A stretch of 64,000 nucleotides of DNA from Halopiger xanaduensis SH-6 (GCF_000217715.1 NC_015666.1:3298270-3362269), one strand, 5' to 3'; positions 26,622 to 35,808 are shown, numbered from the stretch's first letter. Program-made: numbers and translations. The notes: a model not told the origin generated them from the letters alone.

Positions 26622-27312
26622 CGGCACGCCGGCGACCGAGACGCGGATTCTGGTCGTCGACAACTACGATTCGTTCGCGTACAACCTCGTGCAGTACGTC
26701 GCCGAAGCGATTGCTTCGACGGGCCCCGCGGCGTCGCCGCGGGACGTCGGCGAAATCGCGGACGAGGTGGTGGTCCGTCGCAACGACGAAATCGACCTCG
26801 AGGGCGTCCGCGAGCTGGATCCGACGGGAATCGTCGTCTCGCCGGGTCCGGGAACGCCCGAGGAAGCTGGCATCTCGATTCCGCTGTTCGCCGAAACAGA
26901 GTATCCGATCCTCGGGGTCTGTCTCGGCCACCAGGCGCTGTGTGCGGCCAACGGCGCGCCGGTCGTCCACGCGCCGGAGGTGGTCCACGGCAAGCCCTCG
27001 ACCGTCACCCACGACGGGGACGGCATCTTCGACGGACTCCCCGCGGAGTTCCAGGTCGGGCGCTACCACTCGCTGGCGGTCGAGCGGGCGGACCTGCCGG
27101 ACGCGCTCGAGGAGACGGCACGAACGACCGACGAGCGCGGCGTGTCGATGGCGGTTCGCCACCGCGAGAAACCCCACGTCGGGGTCCAGTTCCACCCCGA
27201 GAGCATCCTCACGCGGCGCCACGAGGACGCCGCAAGCGGGGACGGCATCTCGCTCGCCACGGGGAAACGGATGATCGAGAATTTCTGTCGGCTCGCCGCT
27301 GAACGTCGCTAA
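26614..27312 (+). CDS. pabA: Glutamine amidotransferase component of aminodeoxychorismate synthase
   Basis: This 232-residue class I amidotransferase releases ammonia from glutamine for Pab[16 protein letters not shown] begins the fold, [11 protein letters not shown] forms the oxyanion region, [10 protein letters not shown] holds the nucleophilic Cys near residue 103 and VQFHPESIL holds the catalytic His-x-Glu. It begins within the end of pabB (8-base overlap) and is followed after two bases by pabC, so all three are one operon. The same subunit could also serve TrpE, as in some bacteria, but no trp gene is nearby. Confidence 0.92.
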   Translation: MTDGTPATETRILVVDNYDSFAYNLVQYVAEAIASTGPAASPRDVGEIADEVVVRRNDEIDLEGVRELDPTGIVVSPGPGTPEEAGISIPLFAETEYPILGVCLGHQALCAANGAPVVHAPEVVHGKPSTVTHDGDGIFDGLPAEFQVGRYHSLAVERADLPDALEETARTTDERGVSMAVRHREKPHVGVQFHPESILTRRHEDAASGDGISLATGKRMIENFCRLAAERR

Positions 27313-27314
27313 GC

Positions 27315-28202
27315 ATGTCCGAGAAAACCGAACTCCTGTACCACGTCGACGGCGACCTCGTGCCCGCCAGCGAAGCGACCGTCAGCGTCGACGACCGCGG
27401 GTTCCGGTACGGCGACGCCGCCTTCGAGACGCTGCGGGCCTACGGCGGGACGATCTTCGCCTGGGGCCGCCACGTCGACCGCCTCGAGCGCACCTGCGAG
27501 GCGCTGTCGCTCGAGCACGGCCTCTCGACCGACGACCTCCGCGAGCGGATCGACGCGACGCTCGCAGCCAACGACCTCGCGGACGCCTACGTCCGCTTGT
27601 CGATCACCCGCGGCGTCCAGCCGGGGAAGCTGACGCCCCAACCCGAGGTCGATCCGACCGTCGTCGTCTACGTTAAGCCGCTTCCCCGCGGCGGTCTCGA
27701 GGGCGAGCGGGTCTGGGACGAGCCGGCGACGGTTCGCACGGTCGAGACGAGACGGATGCCCGACGAGGCGATTCCGGCCGGCGCGAAGACGCACAACTAT
27801 CTGAACGGGATTCTCGCCCGGGCGGAGCTTCGAAATCGCGACGAACCCGCCGATGAGGCGCTCATGCGCGACCTCGAGGGACACGTCGCCGAAGGAGCGA
27901 CGAGCAACCTGTTTTTCGTCCGCGACGGCACGCTCCATACGCCGACGGCCGACGGCCCGGTGTTGCCCGGCATCACGCGCGCGCTCGTCCTCGAGTTGGC
28001 CGCCGAAGGAGGAATTTCAGTTCGAGAGGACCGGTGCGACCTCGAGGACGTGCTCGCAGCCGACGAGGCGTTTCTGACGAACCGGACGTGGGAGCTGCGA
28101 CCGGTCGCGACGCTGGACGGCCGCGAAATCGGCGGCGGCCCGGTGACGGAGCGACTCTCGAGGTTGTACGACGAGCGCATCGAGGACGCCTGTTACCGGT
28201 AG
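27315..28202 (+). CDS. pabC: Aminodeoxychorismate lyase (class IV aminotransferase)
   Basis: The 295-residue PLP enzyme has the class IV layout: RGFRYGDAAFETLRAY near the front, RLSITRG, KTHNYLNGILARAEL with the PLP-binding Lys near 158, EGATSNLFFVRDG and a C-terminal LPGITRALVLELAAE. It would split aminodeoxychorismate to p-aminobenzoate and pyruvate for folate-type cofactors. Branched-chain or D-amino acid aminotransferases share these motifs, but the tight pabB-pabA-pabC order favours PabC. Confidence 0.88.
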   Translation: MSEKTELLYHVDGDLVPASEATVSVDDRGFRYGDAAFETLRAYGGTIFAWGRHVDRLERTCEALSLEHGLSTDDLRERIDATLAANDLADAYVRLSITRGVQPGKLTPQPEVDPTVVVYVKPLPRGGLEGERVWDEPATVRTVETRRMPDEAIPAGAKTHNYLNGILARAELRNRDEPADEALMRDLEGHVAEGATSNLFFVRDGTLHTPTADGPVLPGITRALVLELAAEGGISVREDRCDLEDVLAADEAFLTNRTWELRPVATLDGREIGGGPVTERLSRLYDERIEDACYR

Positions 28203-28335
28203 ATCGGTCGCGTCCTGACCGACGATTGTCGACGGCTGCCGATCGTGACACCGGAGCAACAATTATGTGCTGGATTGGCATATACTCAATCGGTTCGCAC
28301 CGCCGCACGTCCACCATCGATCAGACGATCGAACG

Positions 28336-29517
28336 ATGACCGACGATATCGATCTCGAGAGCACGTACGAACGCCGATTAGACGAACGCATTCGAACCAT
28401 CGCCGGGACGACGGCGGCGACGATCAGGGACGTCATACGAGGGTCGCAGGGGGCGTTTCCGACGGTCGTGTACGATCGGTTGGAGGCCCTCGGCCTCGCG
28501 GAGTCGCTTCGGGAGGGGCGTCGCAATCCGGTTGCTCGTCCTGGGTCGCTTTGCAATCGCGAGCCGGAACTCCACCCGCTGGACTTCGAGTGGTACTTTA
28601 CGGCGGAGACGACGACCGCCATCGCGACAACGGTCGCCGAGAGCGCCGCCGGCCCCGTTTTGTGTCTCGGTGCCCCGACGGTCGCGTTCACCCTCGCGGA
28701 GCGAGGGGTACCCGTCACGCTGGTCGACCGAAACGAACTGATCGAAACCCGCTTCGCTCCCCGGTACGACACCCTGACGTTCGCCAATCGAGACATCGGT
28801 GAGCGGCTCGCCCTCGAGGAGACCCACTCGGTCGCGTTCTTCGATCCGCCGTGGTATCCGGACGATACGGCGGCGTGGCTGCACCGCGCCGCAACCAACG
28901 TCGCCCAGGGCGGCCGGATCTACTTCGTCCTCTTTCCGCCGCTGGTCCGCCCGGCCGCCCGCGCGCAACGCGAGCGATTGCTCGCGACGGCCGAGCAACT
29001 CGGATCGGTCGCAGTCGACGACGGGGCGATCACGTACCGCACGCCCCCGTTCGAACGGGAAGTGCTCCGGGAGGAGGCAGTTCCCGTGGTCCGCGATTGG
29101 CGCCGCGGGGATCTCGTTCGCATCGACGGCGTTTCTCTTTCTCCCGATGCCCTTTCCGACCCGCCGTCGACGAGCAGCGGACCGGCGTGGGAGACGTTCG
29201 TCGCCGACGGGCGAGTGGTGAAGGTCCGACAGGAGACCGCCTCGGATGCCGGCGCCGTTCTGTCCCCCGTCGAGGGCTGTGACGGCTACCTACTGCCGAG
29301 CGTGAGCCGTCGCGACGCCCGGCGTCGGAACGTCGATCTGTGGACCTCTCGTAATCGCGTCGCCTCGGTCGGCGATCGCGAGGCCGTTGCGGAAGCGCTA
29401 CGCAGGCTCGAGACGGGGGCGGATCTGACGGCCCTGCGGTCGACGTCCTTCGAGGCCTCGATCTCCGACCGGGAGCGCGACCGACTGGTCGATCGACTCC
29501 GAACGATACTGGCGTAG
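28336..29517 (+). CDS. Class I methyltransferase with DPPW motif (N6AMT2/EEF1AKMT1-like)
   Basis: The 393-residue protein has a helical N-terminus (1-75), then LDFEWYFTAETTTAIATTVAE (about 82-102), the SAM-strand GPVLCLGAPTVAFTLAERGVPVTLVDRNE (about 106-134) and FFDPPWYPDD with DPPW at 170-173. The order of an aromatic WY..ET segment, a CLG(A/C)P loop and DPP(F/W) resembles the PF10237 family (first called N6-adenine methylases, now known in eukaryotes as eEF1A lysine methyltransferases). About 180 residues follow without a recognised domain. It stands alone, 133 bases after pabC and convergent with the next gene. Substrate is unknown: DNA adenine or a protein lysine. Confidence 0.65.
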   Translation: MTDDIDLESTYERRLDERIRTIAGTTAATIRDVIRGSQGAFPTVVYDRLEALGLAESLREGRRNPVARPGSLCNREPELHPLDFEWYFTAETTTAIATTVAESAAGPVLCLGAPTVAFTLAERGVPVTLVDRNELIETRFAPRYDTLTFANRDIGERLALEETHSVAFFDPPWYPDDTAAWLHRAATNVAQGGRIYFVLFPPLVRPAARAQRERLLATAEQLGSVAVDDGAITYRTPPFEREVLREEAVPVVRDWRRGDLVRIDGVSLSPDALSDPPSTSSGPAWETFVADGRVVKVRQETASDAGAVLSPVEGCDGYLLPSVSRRDARRRNVDLWTSRNRVASVGDREAVAEALRRLETGADLTALRSTSFEASISDRERDRLVDRLRTILA

Positions 29518-29582
29518 GCGGCGTAGACGCAGCGCCGCTTACGTACGCCGCCGGCGACCGTCATTTCCCGCGACAAACAGCG

Positions 29583-30722
29583 TTAGTCGTTCGACTCGAG
29601 GGCCGACCGCGCCGACCCGTCCGCGCGGTTCGCCCCGTCGGACGTCGCCGGCGCGTCGATCAACGCCCGGTCCGTCCCCGACAGTGCCAGCGCGAAGTCC
29701 GAACCGAACGCCGACGCCGGCGTCTGGAAGCCGTCCGGAACCGAACCGCCGCCCGCTCGCCCTCGATCCTCGAGCACGCGCTGGGCTGCGATCACCGCGG
29801 ACTCGGCGGTCAGCGCGTACGGGTCGGGCGTCCGCAGTCTGGCGCGGGCGCGCCGTCCAGCGTCGTCGGTGACTTCGCCCCAGACGACGGCGTGGCCGTC
29901 GGCTGCGTTCCGGTTTTCGAGGCCGTCGACGCGAGCGTCGACGAGCCGCTTCAGGCCGCGTTCGACGGCCCGGCGCTCGAGCAGCCAGCCGACCGAGTCG
30001 ACGGCCGACAGGAGCCGATCGGCCCACGGCGGCGCGGCGGCGTAGACCTCGATCGTCTCGATGCCCGTGGTGTGGGCCGCGGTGACGACGTCCCCCCACG
30101 GGATCGTGACGGCGTGTTCCGGACCCTCCCCAAAGTCGATCTCGCGGTTGCGAAACGCCGTCGGCACCTTCACGAGCCGCCCGTTTCGGCGGACGACGCC
30201 GCCACTACCGAGTTGCTCGACGATCGTCCGGGCAGTCCCTCGCGAGAGCGATCCGGTTCCCTTGATCCCGAGCGCGAGTTCGTCGGCCGACGGGAGTTGG
30301 GCGTGGAGAAAGGCGGCCAGACAGTCCGAGGGAACGACGTCGAAGCCGACGCCCGGAAGCATCGTGATTCCCGCCTCGCGCGCGGTCGCGTCGCGCTGGC
30401 GCAGGCGTTCGAAGACCGCGACCTCGCCGGTGATGTCGAGGTAGTCCGTCCCCGACTCGAGGCAGGCCTCGAGCAGCGGATCGACCGTCTCGACGAACGG
30501 CCCCGCGCAGTTGAGGACGGCGTCGAACCCCTCGAGGCGGGCGGCCAGCGACCCGTCTTCGAGGGCGAACGCGCGGCCGTCGACGCCGAGTCGGTCGGCC
30601 AGCCGCGCGACGGCGCGGCGGTCTCGTCCGGCGACGGTCGGTGACCCTCCTCGAGCGACGGCCTCGCGGGCGATCAGCCGTCCCGTGTCGCCGTACGCGC
30701 CGTAGATGAGAAGGGAATCCAT
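29583..30722 (-). CDS. Saccharopine dehydrogenase-like NAD(P)-binding oxidoreductase
   Basis: The 379-residue product opens with LLIYGAYGDTGRLIAREAVARGGSPTVAGRDRRAVARLADRLG, the NADP-binding fold of the saccharopine dehydrogenase-like family. FDAVLNCAGPF, GTDYLDITGEVAVFE and MLPGVGFDVVPSDCLA follow and are typical of trans-acting enoyl reductase-like members. The C-terminus is Gly/Ser/Asp-rich and disordered. Lysine biosynthesis is unlikely; related proteins reduce polyketide or lipid double bonds. Confidence 0.82.
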   Translation of the reverse strand: MDSLLIYGAYGDTGRLIAREAVARGGSPTVAGRDRRAVARLADRLGVDGRAFALEDGSLAARLEGFDAVLNCAGPFVETVDPLLEACLESGTDYLDITGEVAVFERLRQRDATAREAGITMLPGVGFDVVPSDCLAAFLHAQLPSADELALGIKGTGSLSRGTARTIVEQLGSGGVVRRNGRLVKVPTAFRNREIDFGEGPEHAVTIPWGDVVTAAHTTGIETIEVYAAAPPWADRLLSAVDSVGWLLERRAVERGLKRLVDARVDGLENRNAADGHAVVWGEVTDDAGRRARARLRTPDPYALTAESAVIAAQRVLEDRGRAGGGSVPDGFQTPASAFGSDFALALSGTDRALIDAPATSDGANRADGSARSALESND

Positions 30723-30813
30723 GGGCTCCGTTGACCGCTCGGGGTGTTAAAACTGCGTCAGACGTTCGCTGCAGTCGTAACGTTCACGACTCACGAACGG
30801 AAAGGCGCCAGCA

Positions 30814-31287
30814 ATGGACGCCGAATCGCGTATCGTAGCCCTCGCGGACGTGCCGACGGACTCGAGCTACCTGTTCCGAGTCGCCGACGAAGCGGGTGAC
30901 CGAAAGGAGGCAATTCTCGTCGCCGACGAGGTCGGCGAAATCGACGAGACTGGCGAGACGGACGACGGTGAAGCTGACGACGCCGGCGCCGCGAGCGTCT
31001 CCTGCTGGCTCAACTACTGCCAGCACTTCACCCACATCAAACTGGACAAGGGCTCGGGCGCGGCGATGCGAAACGGCGAGATCGTCTGCGAGAACCACGG
31101 CGCCTACTTCGAGGCCGACTCGGGCTACTGCACGTACGGCCCCTGCGAGGGCGCGACGCTGACCGAACTCGAGGTGACCGTCGCCGACGGAGCCGTCTAC
31201 CTGACGGACGAGGAATACGCGTTCGTCGGCCCGGGGCCGATCGAGGACGACGACGATCTGACCTCGACGTCGAACGTCGAGTTCTGA
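30814..31287 (+). CDS. Rieske 2Fe-2S protein
   Basis: The 157-residue soluble protein carries a Rieske motif: CQH in WLNYCQHFTHIKLDKG and CENH in GEIVCENHGAYFEADSGYCTYGPCEG. The gap between the pairs is 20 residues, slightly longer than the common 15-17. An acidic insertion of about 18 residues (near 40-60) comes before the cluster. There is no membrane helix or Tat signal, so it is a cytosolic ferredoxin-like electron carrier or oxygenase component rather than part of a bc1 complex. It is divergent from the dehydrogenase gene. Confidence 0.9.
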   Translation: MDAESRIVALADVPTDSSYLFRVADEAGDRKEAILVADEVGEIDETGETDDGEADDAGAASVSCWLNYCQHFTHIKLDKGSGAAMRNGEIVCENHGAYFEADSGYCTYGPCEGATLTELEVTVADGAVYLTDEEYAFVGPGPIEDDDDLTSTSNVEF

Positions 31288-31349
31288 GCGGCTGCGGGTT
31301 CGAGCGGGGCGATGTTTTCGAGAGACTGGAGAAAGCGGCGGGGAGGGGG

Positions 31350-31712
31350 CTACTGGAGCGGCGCCGGCGAGACCAGATCCCGCTCCTGATCGTACTCGAG
31401 GAGGCCGGCGTCGACCAGTCGCGGGAGGTGATCGTGGTACAGCGAGAGGTAGACGTTCGCTACCTGTTCGCCCGACAGCTCCGTGACTGCTCGCCCGGTC
31501 TCGCGGACGGCGACCTCCTCGGCGGCGTCAGGGAGCGTGATCGCCTCTCCGTAGCTCGTCATGACCGCGAGGAGTAGCCGCCGCCGCTCGTTGGCGAGTA
31601 ACGTGAAGGCATCGCTGATCACGTCCGCGGGAACCTCGCGACCGTCGAGCCACTCGAGCACCGCGAGCACGAACTCCGGCCGGTCGAGCGCTGAATTGGA
31701 TGTAGCTGTCAT
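31350..31712 (-). CDS. DUF7344 winged-helix regulator
   Basis: The 120-residue protein consists of one DUF7344-type winged helix: ISDAFTLLANERRRLLLAVMTSYGEAITLPDAAEEVA, then VYLSLYHDHLPRLVDAGLLEYDQERDLV. The LYHDHLPRL segment is the recognition-helix region in this abundant haloarchaeal family. It is thought to act as a small transcription regulator. A TATA-like CTATTTAGC near 31843-31851 on this strand would leave a leader of about 100 bases. Confidence 0.8.
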   Translation of the reverse strand: MTATSNSALDRPEFVLAVLEWLDGREVPADVISDAFTLLANERRRLLLAVMTSYGEAITLPDAAEEVAVRETGRAVTELSGEQVANVYLSLYHDHLPRLVDAGLLEYDQERDLVSPAPLQ

Positions 31713-31867
31713 ACGTATCCTGGTCCCTCGAGTCCAAGGCGTCGCGTATCGACGGCCGATGGCAAGCGGGGACGACGAACGGAGGGGACCGTCGATCGTC
31801 GTTCGCTCGAGGGTACGTGTCGGTTTCTCGCCTCGCGGCTAAATAGGCGTGTCGAAACGGGGCGTCG

Positions 31868-31887
31868 CTGTCAGGCGATCGTGACAG
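31868..31887. terminator. Small inverted repeat at the end of the zinc-ribbon regulator gene
   Basis: CTGTCA (31868-31873) and TGACAG (31882-31887) flank an eight-base loop immediately after the stop codon at 31888-31890. It may mark the 3' end of that transcript. Confidence 0.3.
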
Positions 31888-32184
31888 TCAGTCGTCGATG
31901 GTAAACGTCGGTTCTGCGATCGACTCGCTCTTACAGGAGGGACACCGAGAGGGGCGGTTAAGCAGGTCGTCGAAGTCGGCGAAGCCGCAGTCCCGGCACT
32001 CCGGCGGGGCGACGAGAAACTGCTCGTCGTCCCGGCCGTCGATCGTCCGGGAGACGTGTTCGACGTGTCGGAGCACCGCATTGGGCGTCAGATCGAACGC
32101 CGCCGCAAGTTCGCTCGGGGTCGCCGGCTCGGCCCGGAGGGCGTCGGCGAGGCGCCGTCGCGTCGTTTCGTCGGCTTCGCGCAT
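31888..32184 (-). CDS. Small HTH regulator with C-terminal zinc ribbon
   Basis: The 98-residue product has a winged helix at about 1-60 (ETTRRRLADALRAEPATPSELAAAFDLTPNAVLRHVEHVSRTI) and a zinc ribbon at about 70-90 (CRDCGF...RCPSCKSE). This architecture is common among predicted archaeal transcription regulators. ATG 32184 lies 27 bases from a TATA-like CGTAAAAGA near 32208, supporting the shorter form over a basic 24-codon extension. It is divergent from the nucleotidyltransferase gene, and a 12-base palindrome lies between them. Confidence 0.82.
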   Translation of the reverse strand: MREADETTRRRLADALRAEPATPSELAAAFDLTPNAVLRHVEHVSRTIDGRDDEQFLVAPPECRDCGFADFDDLLNRPSRCPSCKSESIAEPTFTIDD

Positions 32185-32233
32185 ACGTCGACTGACGGGC
32201 CGCGGTCTTTTACGGTTTCGCTCCCCCGGCCGC

Positions 32234-32245
32234 CCACATTTGTGG
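32234..32245. promoter_or_regulatory. Palindrome in the divergent region before the sugar nucleotidyltransferase
   Basis: CCACATTTGTGG has perfect five-base arms around TT. It lies between two divergent genes, one coding for a DNA-binding protein, so it is a candidate operator. Confidence 0.35.
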
Positions 32246-32309
32246 TACGTTCTCACCCCTCATTCAATAAAGGGCAAGTAACTTACCGTCACCCGACGAA
32301 CGGCCCAAC

Positions 32310-33284
32310 ATGAAGGCCGTCGTCCTTGCTGGCGGATACGCGACTCGGATGTGGCCGATCACCAAACATCGGCCCAAGATGTTCCTCCCGATCGGTGATT
32401 CGACGGTCATCGATCGCATCTTCACCGAACTCGAGGCGGACGAGCGGATCGACGAGGTCTACGTCAGCACCAACGAGCGGTTCGCCGCCGACTTCGAGGC
32501 CCACCTCGCCGACAGCGAGTTCGAGAAGCCCCGGCTCTCCGTCGAAGACACGACCGACGAGGACGAGAAGTTCGGCGTCGTCGGCGCGCTCGCACAGCTG
32601 ATCGACCGCGAGAACGTCGACGACGACCTGCTCGTCATCGCCGGCGACAATCTGATCAGTTTCGACGTCGCGGACTTCCTCGACTACTTTCAGGAGAACG
32701 ACGCCCCGACGCTGGCCGCCTACGACGTCGGCTCCCGCGAGAAGGCTAAATCCTACGGCCTCGTCGAACTCGAGGGAGACCGCGTCGTCGACTTTCAGGA
32801 GAAACCCGAGGATCCAAACAGCACGCTGGTCTCGATCGCCTGCTACGCGTTCCCGCAGGATTCGCTGTCGCTGCTGCCGACCTACCTCGAGGAGGGGAAC
32901 AACCCCGACGAGCCCGGCTGGTTCGTCCAGTGGCTCCAGAACCGCGAGCCCACCTACGCCTTCACCTTCGAGGGCGCGTGGTTCGACATCGGCACGCCCG
33001 AGAGCTACCTCGACGCCGTCGCCTGGCACTTGGACGGCAATTCGCTGGTCGCCGACTCGGCGACGCTCGAGAACGTGACGATCGGCGACAACGTCCACGT
33101 GATGGCCGACGTCACGCTCGAGGAGACGAACCTCGACCACGCGGTCATCTTCCCCGAGGCGACGGTCCGGAACGGGGACATCCGCCGGTCGATCATCGAC
33201 GAGGGGACCCACATCGAGGAGTTGGATCTGGCGGGGGCACTCATCGGCGCCCACACGACGATTACGAACGGGTCGTCGGAGTAA
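32310..33284 (+). CDS. Sugar-1-phosphate nucleotidyltransferase
   Basis: The 324-residue enzyme activates a sugar phosphate to an NDP-sugar for glycan or S-layer glycoprotein building. The N-terminal signature is MKAVVLAGGYATRMWPITKHRPKMFLPIGD; VIAGDNLISFD carries the metal-binding Asp, YGLVELEGDRVVDFQEKPEDP is the sugar-binding segment and WFDIGTPESYLDA the second one. From about residue 245 a left-handed beta-helix tail is seen (ATLENVTIGDNVHVMADVTLEETNLDHAVIFPEA). RmlA/GlmU-like; base and sugar are not decided. Confidence 0.92.
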   Translation: MKAVVLAGGYATRMWPITKHRPKMFLPIGDSTVIDRIFTELEADERIDEVYVSTNERFAADFEAHLADSEFEKPRLSVEDTTDEDEKFGVVGALAQLIDRENVDDDLLVIAGDNLISFDVADFLDYFQENDAPTLAAYDVGSREKAKSYGLVELEGDRVVDFQEKPEDPNSTLVSIACYAFPQDSLSLLPTYLEEGNNPDEPGWFVQWLQNREPTYAFTFEGAWFDIGTPESYLDAVAWHLDGNSLVADSATLENVTIGDNVHVMADVTLEETNLDHAVIFPEATVRNGDIRRSIIDEGTHIEELDLAGALIGAHTTITNGSSE

Positions 33285-33340
33285 CCACAACCAGTTTCAC
33301 CACCGCGTTCTCGCGCAGTCGTCGTCTCCGTCCGGCGAGC

Positions 33341-33368
33341 TGACAACCGACAACTGATAACTGACAAC
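33341..33368. repeat. Four tandem copies of a 7-bp repeat (TGACAAC)
   Basis: The copies are TGACAAC, CGACAAC, TGATAAC and TGACAAC in direct succession between the nucleotidyltransferase and kinase genes. They end 55 bases before the kinase start, so slippage or a repeated binding site is possible. Confidence 0.6.
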
Positions 33369-33423
33369 TGGCGGTAGTCGCAGCTTTCGAAAGAGCCACG
33401 GGTACGGACTCGTATATCGGAGT

Positions 33424-35808
33424 ATGCCGATCAGGGGTGGGGACGAACTATCGGTCTTATACGTCGACGACGATCCCGATCTCAGGTCGCTCGTCGCGAC
33501 GTTCCTCGAGCGGCGCGACGACCGGTTATCGGTCGCGACCGCGACCAGCGCCGGCGCAGCGCTGGATCGACTCACTGCCGACGTCGACTGCATCGTCAGC
33601 GACTACGAGCTGCCCGACACGGACGGGATCGAATTCCTCGAGGCCGTTCGCGGGGAGTATCCCGACCTGCCGTTTATCCTGTTTACGGCCGGCGGCTCCG
33701 AGGCGGTCGCCAGCGATGCCATCTCGGCGGGCGTGACGGATTACCTCCGGAAGGGGACGGGTACTGAGCAGTACGCCGCCTTGGCCGACCGAATCGTCGA
33801 CGCGGTCGAGGCGTCTCGAACCCGGCGACAGCGCCGACGGCACCACACTGCGATCGAAACCGCACAGGAGGGGATCAGCATCGTCGGCGCCGACGGCCGC
33901 TTCCAGTACGTCAACGACGCCTACGCCGGGCTGTACGGCTACGATCCCGAGGAGTTGCTCGGCGAGCACTGGGAACTGCTGTACCCCGACTCGGAGGTCG
34001 AGTTCGTACGGTCGGAGCTCGTCCCCGCCGTCGAGGCCGAGGGCTACTGGCACGGGCGCACGACCGGCCGCCGCGCCGACGGCACCACGTTTCTCGAGGA
34101 CCACGTCGTGTCGACGACCGAGAACAGCGAACTCATCTGTACGGTTCGGGACGTCAGCGATCGGGAGGCGCGCGAACGGAAACTCACGCGGCTGCACGCG
34201 GCGACGCGGGACCTGATCGAGGCGACGACCGTCGAGGAGATCGCGACGCTCGCCACCGACGCGGCGGACGATATCCTCGAGTTCCCGCTCAACGGCATCC
34301 ACCGCTACGACGAGGCCGTCGACGGCCTCGTGCCGATCAGCGTCTCGAACTCGAGTCGCGAGTTGCTCGGCGAGCCGCCCGTCCTCACCGACGGGCTCGC
34401 CTGGGAGACGTTCCAGCGCGGGGAGGCGAAGGTCTACGGCGACGTTCGCGAGGCCGAGGGCGTGCTCAACCCCGACACGCCGATCCGGAGCGAGATCCTC
34501 CTGCCGCTCGACGAGCACGGCGTCTTCATCGCGTCCTCGACCGAGTGCGACGCCTTCGACGACGCCGACGTTACCTTCGCGAAGCTCCTGGCGGCGAACG
34601 TCACGAGCGCGCTCGACCGGACGGCCCACGCCCGGAAACTCGAGCTCCTGCAGGAGCGGACGCAGACGCTGATGAACACCTCGAGCGTCGACGCGACGGC
34701 CGACGTCGCGGTTACCGCCGCCCGCGAGATTCTGGGGGCGGATCTCTCGACGTTTCACGGGTTCGTCGAGCGAGACGGACAGCAGCGCCTCGAGCCGGTC
34801 GCGACGACCGACACCGTCCACGAGGTCTTCGACTCGACGCCCGAGTACGTCCGGTCGGAGACGGCGGATCCGGTGACGGCGTCCGTCTGGGAGGTCTTCG
34901 ACGACGGCGAACCGGCCTACGTCCACGACACTAACGAGTACCCGGAATTCGTCGACGAAACCCCTGCGAGGAGCGCGATCCTACATCCGATCGCCGACTA
35001 CGGCGTCTTCGTCGTCACGTCGACGACGCCGAGGGCGTTCAGCCAGACGGACGCGAAACTCACCGACATTCTGGCCTCGACGCTGACGACCGCGCTCGAG
35101 CGCGTCGATCGGGAATCGCTGCTTCGGGACCGGACGGCCGAACTCGAGGCCCAAAACGAGCGACTCGAGCGGTTCGCGAGCATCGTCTCGCACGATCTCC
35201 GGAATCCGTTGCAGGTCGCCGAGGGCAGTCTGGAACTGGCGCGTGAGATCGCCAACGACGACGACGGATACGACGGCGACAATACTGCCGACGACCACCT
35301 CGACGACGCGCGCTGGGCGCTCGAGCGGATGAACGGTCTGATCGAAGAACTCCTGACCCTCGCACGCGACGGCGAGCGGATCGACGACCCCGAACCGGTC
35401 GACCTCGCGGCGCTCAGCGAGACCTGCTGGCGAAGCGTCGCGACGGCCGAGGCGACGCTCGTGACGCGCGTCGACCGTCGGATTCGCGCGGATCGCTCGC
35501 GACTCGAGCAACTCCTCGAGAACCTCTTTCGCAACGCGGTCGAACACGGCGGCGACGGCGTGACGGTAACGGTCGGCGATCTCGAGGACGAAGCCGGCTT
35601 TTACGTCGAGGACGACGGCCCCGGAATTCCCGACGACGACCGAGCGCGGATCTTCGAGAGCGGCTACTCGACGTCGGCGGACGGAACCGGGTTCGGCCTG
35701 TCGATCGTCCACGAGATCGTCGCGGCCCACGATTGGGAAATCGCGGTGACCGAAGGAACTGGCGGGGGGACCCGGTTCGAGATCACCGGTCTCACCGCGG
35801 CCGAGTGA
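33424..35808 (+). CDS. Hybrid sensor histidine kinase (receiver-PAS-GAF-GAF-HisKA-HATPase)
   Basis: The 794-residue cytosolic protein starts with a receiver domain (about 8-125; phospho-acceptor Asp60 in DCIVSDYELPDTDG). A PAS domain follows at about 140-245, two GAF domains at about 255-400 and 410-560, then the dimerisation domain with His590 in FASIVSHDLRNPLQ and the ATPase with NLFRNAVEHGG (N box), DDGPGIPDDD (G1) and GTGFGLSIVHEIV (G2). Having the receiver in front is a common haloarchaeal design, where the protein receives phosphate from another kinase or from itself. No output regulator is next to it. Confidence 0.93.
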   Translation: MPIRGGDELSVLYVDDDPDLRSLVATFLERRDDRLSVATATSAGAALDRLTADVDCIVSDYELPDTDGIEFLEAVRGEYPDLPFILFTAGGSEAVASDAISAGVTDYLRKGTGTEQYAALADRIVDAVEASRTRRQRRRHHTAIETAQEGISIVGADGRFQYVNDAYAGLYGYDPEELLGEHWELLYPDSEVEFVRSELVPAVEAEGYWHGRTTGRRADGTTFLEDHVVSTTENSELICTVRDVSDREARERKLTRLHAATRDLIEATTVEEIATLATDAADDILEFPLNGIHRYDEAVDGLVPISVSNSSRELLGEPPVLTDGLAWETFQRGEAKVYGDVREAEGVLNPDTPIRSEILLPLDEHGVFIASSTECDAFDDADVTFAKLLAANVTSALDRTAHARKLELLQERTQTLMNTSSVDATADVAVTAAREILGADLSTFHGFVERDGQQRLEPVATTDTVHEVFDSTPEYVRSETADPVTASVWEVFDDGEPAYVHDTNEYPEFVDETPARSAILHPIADYGVFVVTSTTPRAFSQTDAKLTDILASTLTTALERVDRESLLRDRTAELEAQNERLERFASIVSHDLRNPLQVAEGSLELAREIANDDDGYDGDNTADDHLDDARWALERMNGLIEELLTLARDGERIDDPEPVDLAALSETCWRSVATAEATLVTRVDRRIRADRSRLEQLLENLFRNAVEHGGDGVTVTVGDLEDEAGFYVEDDGPGIPDDDRARIFESGYSTSADGTGFGLSIVHEIVAAHDWEIAVTEGTGGGTRFEITGLTAAE

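Noticed and set aside
33341-33368. CRISPR-like repeats
   Set aside because: The units are seven bases long with no spacers, and no cas gene is present.
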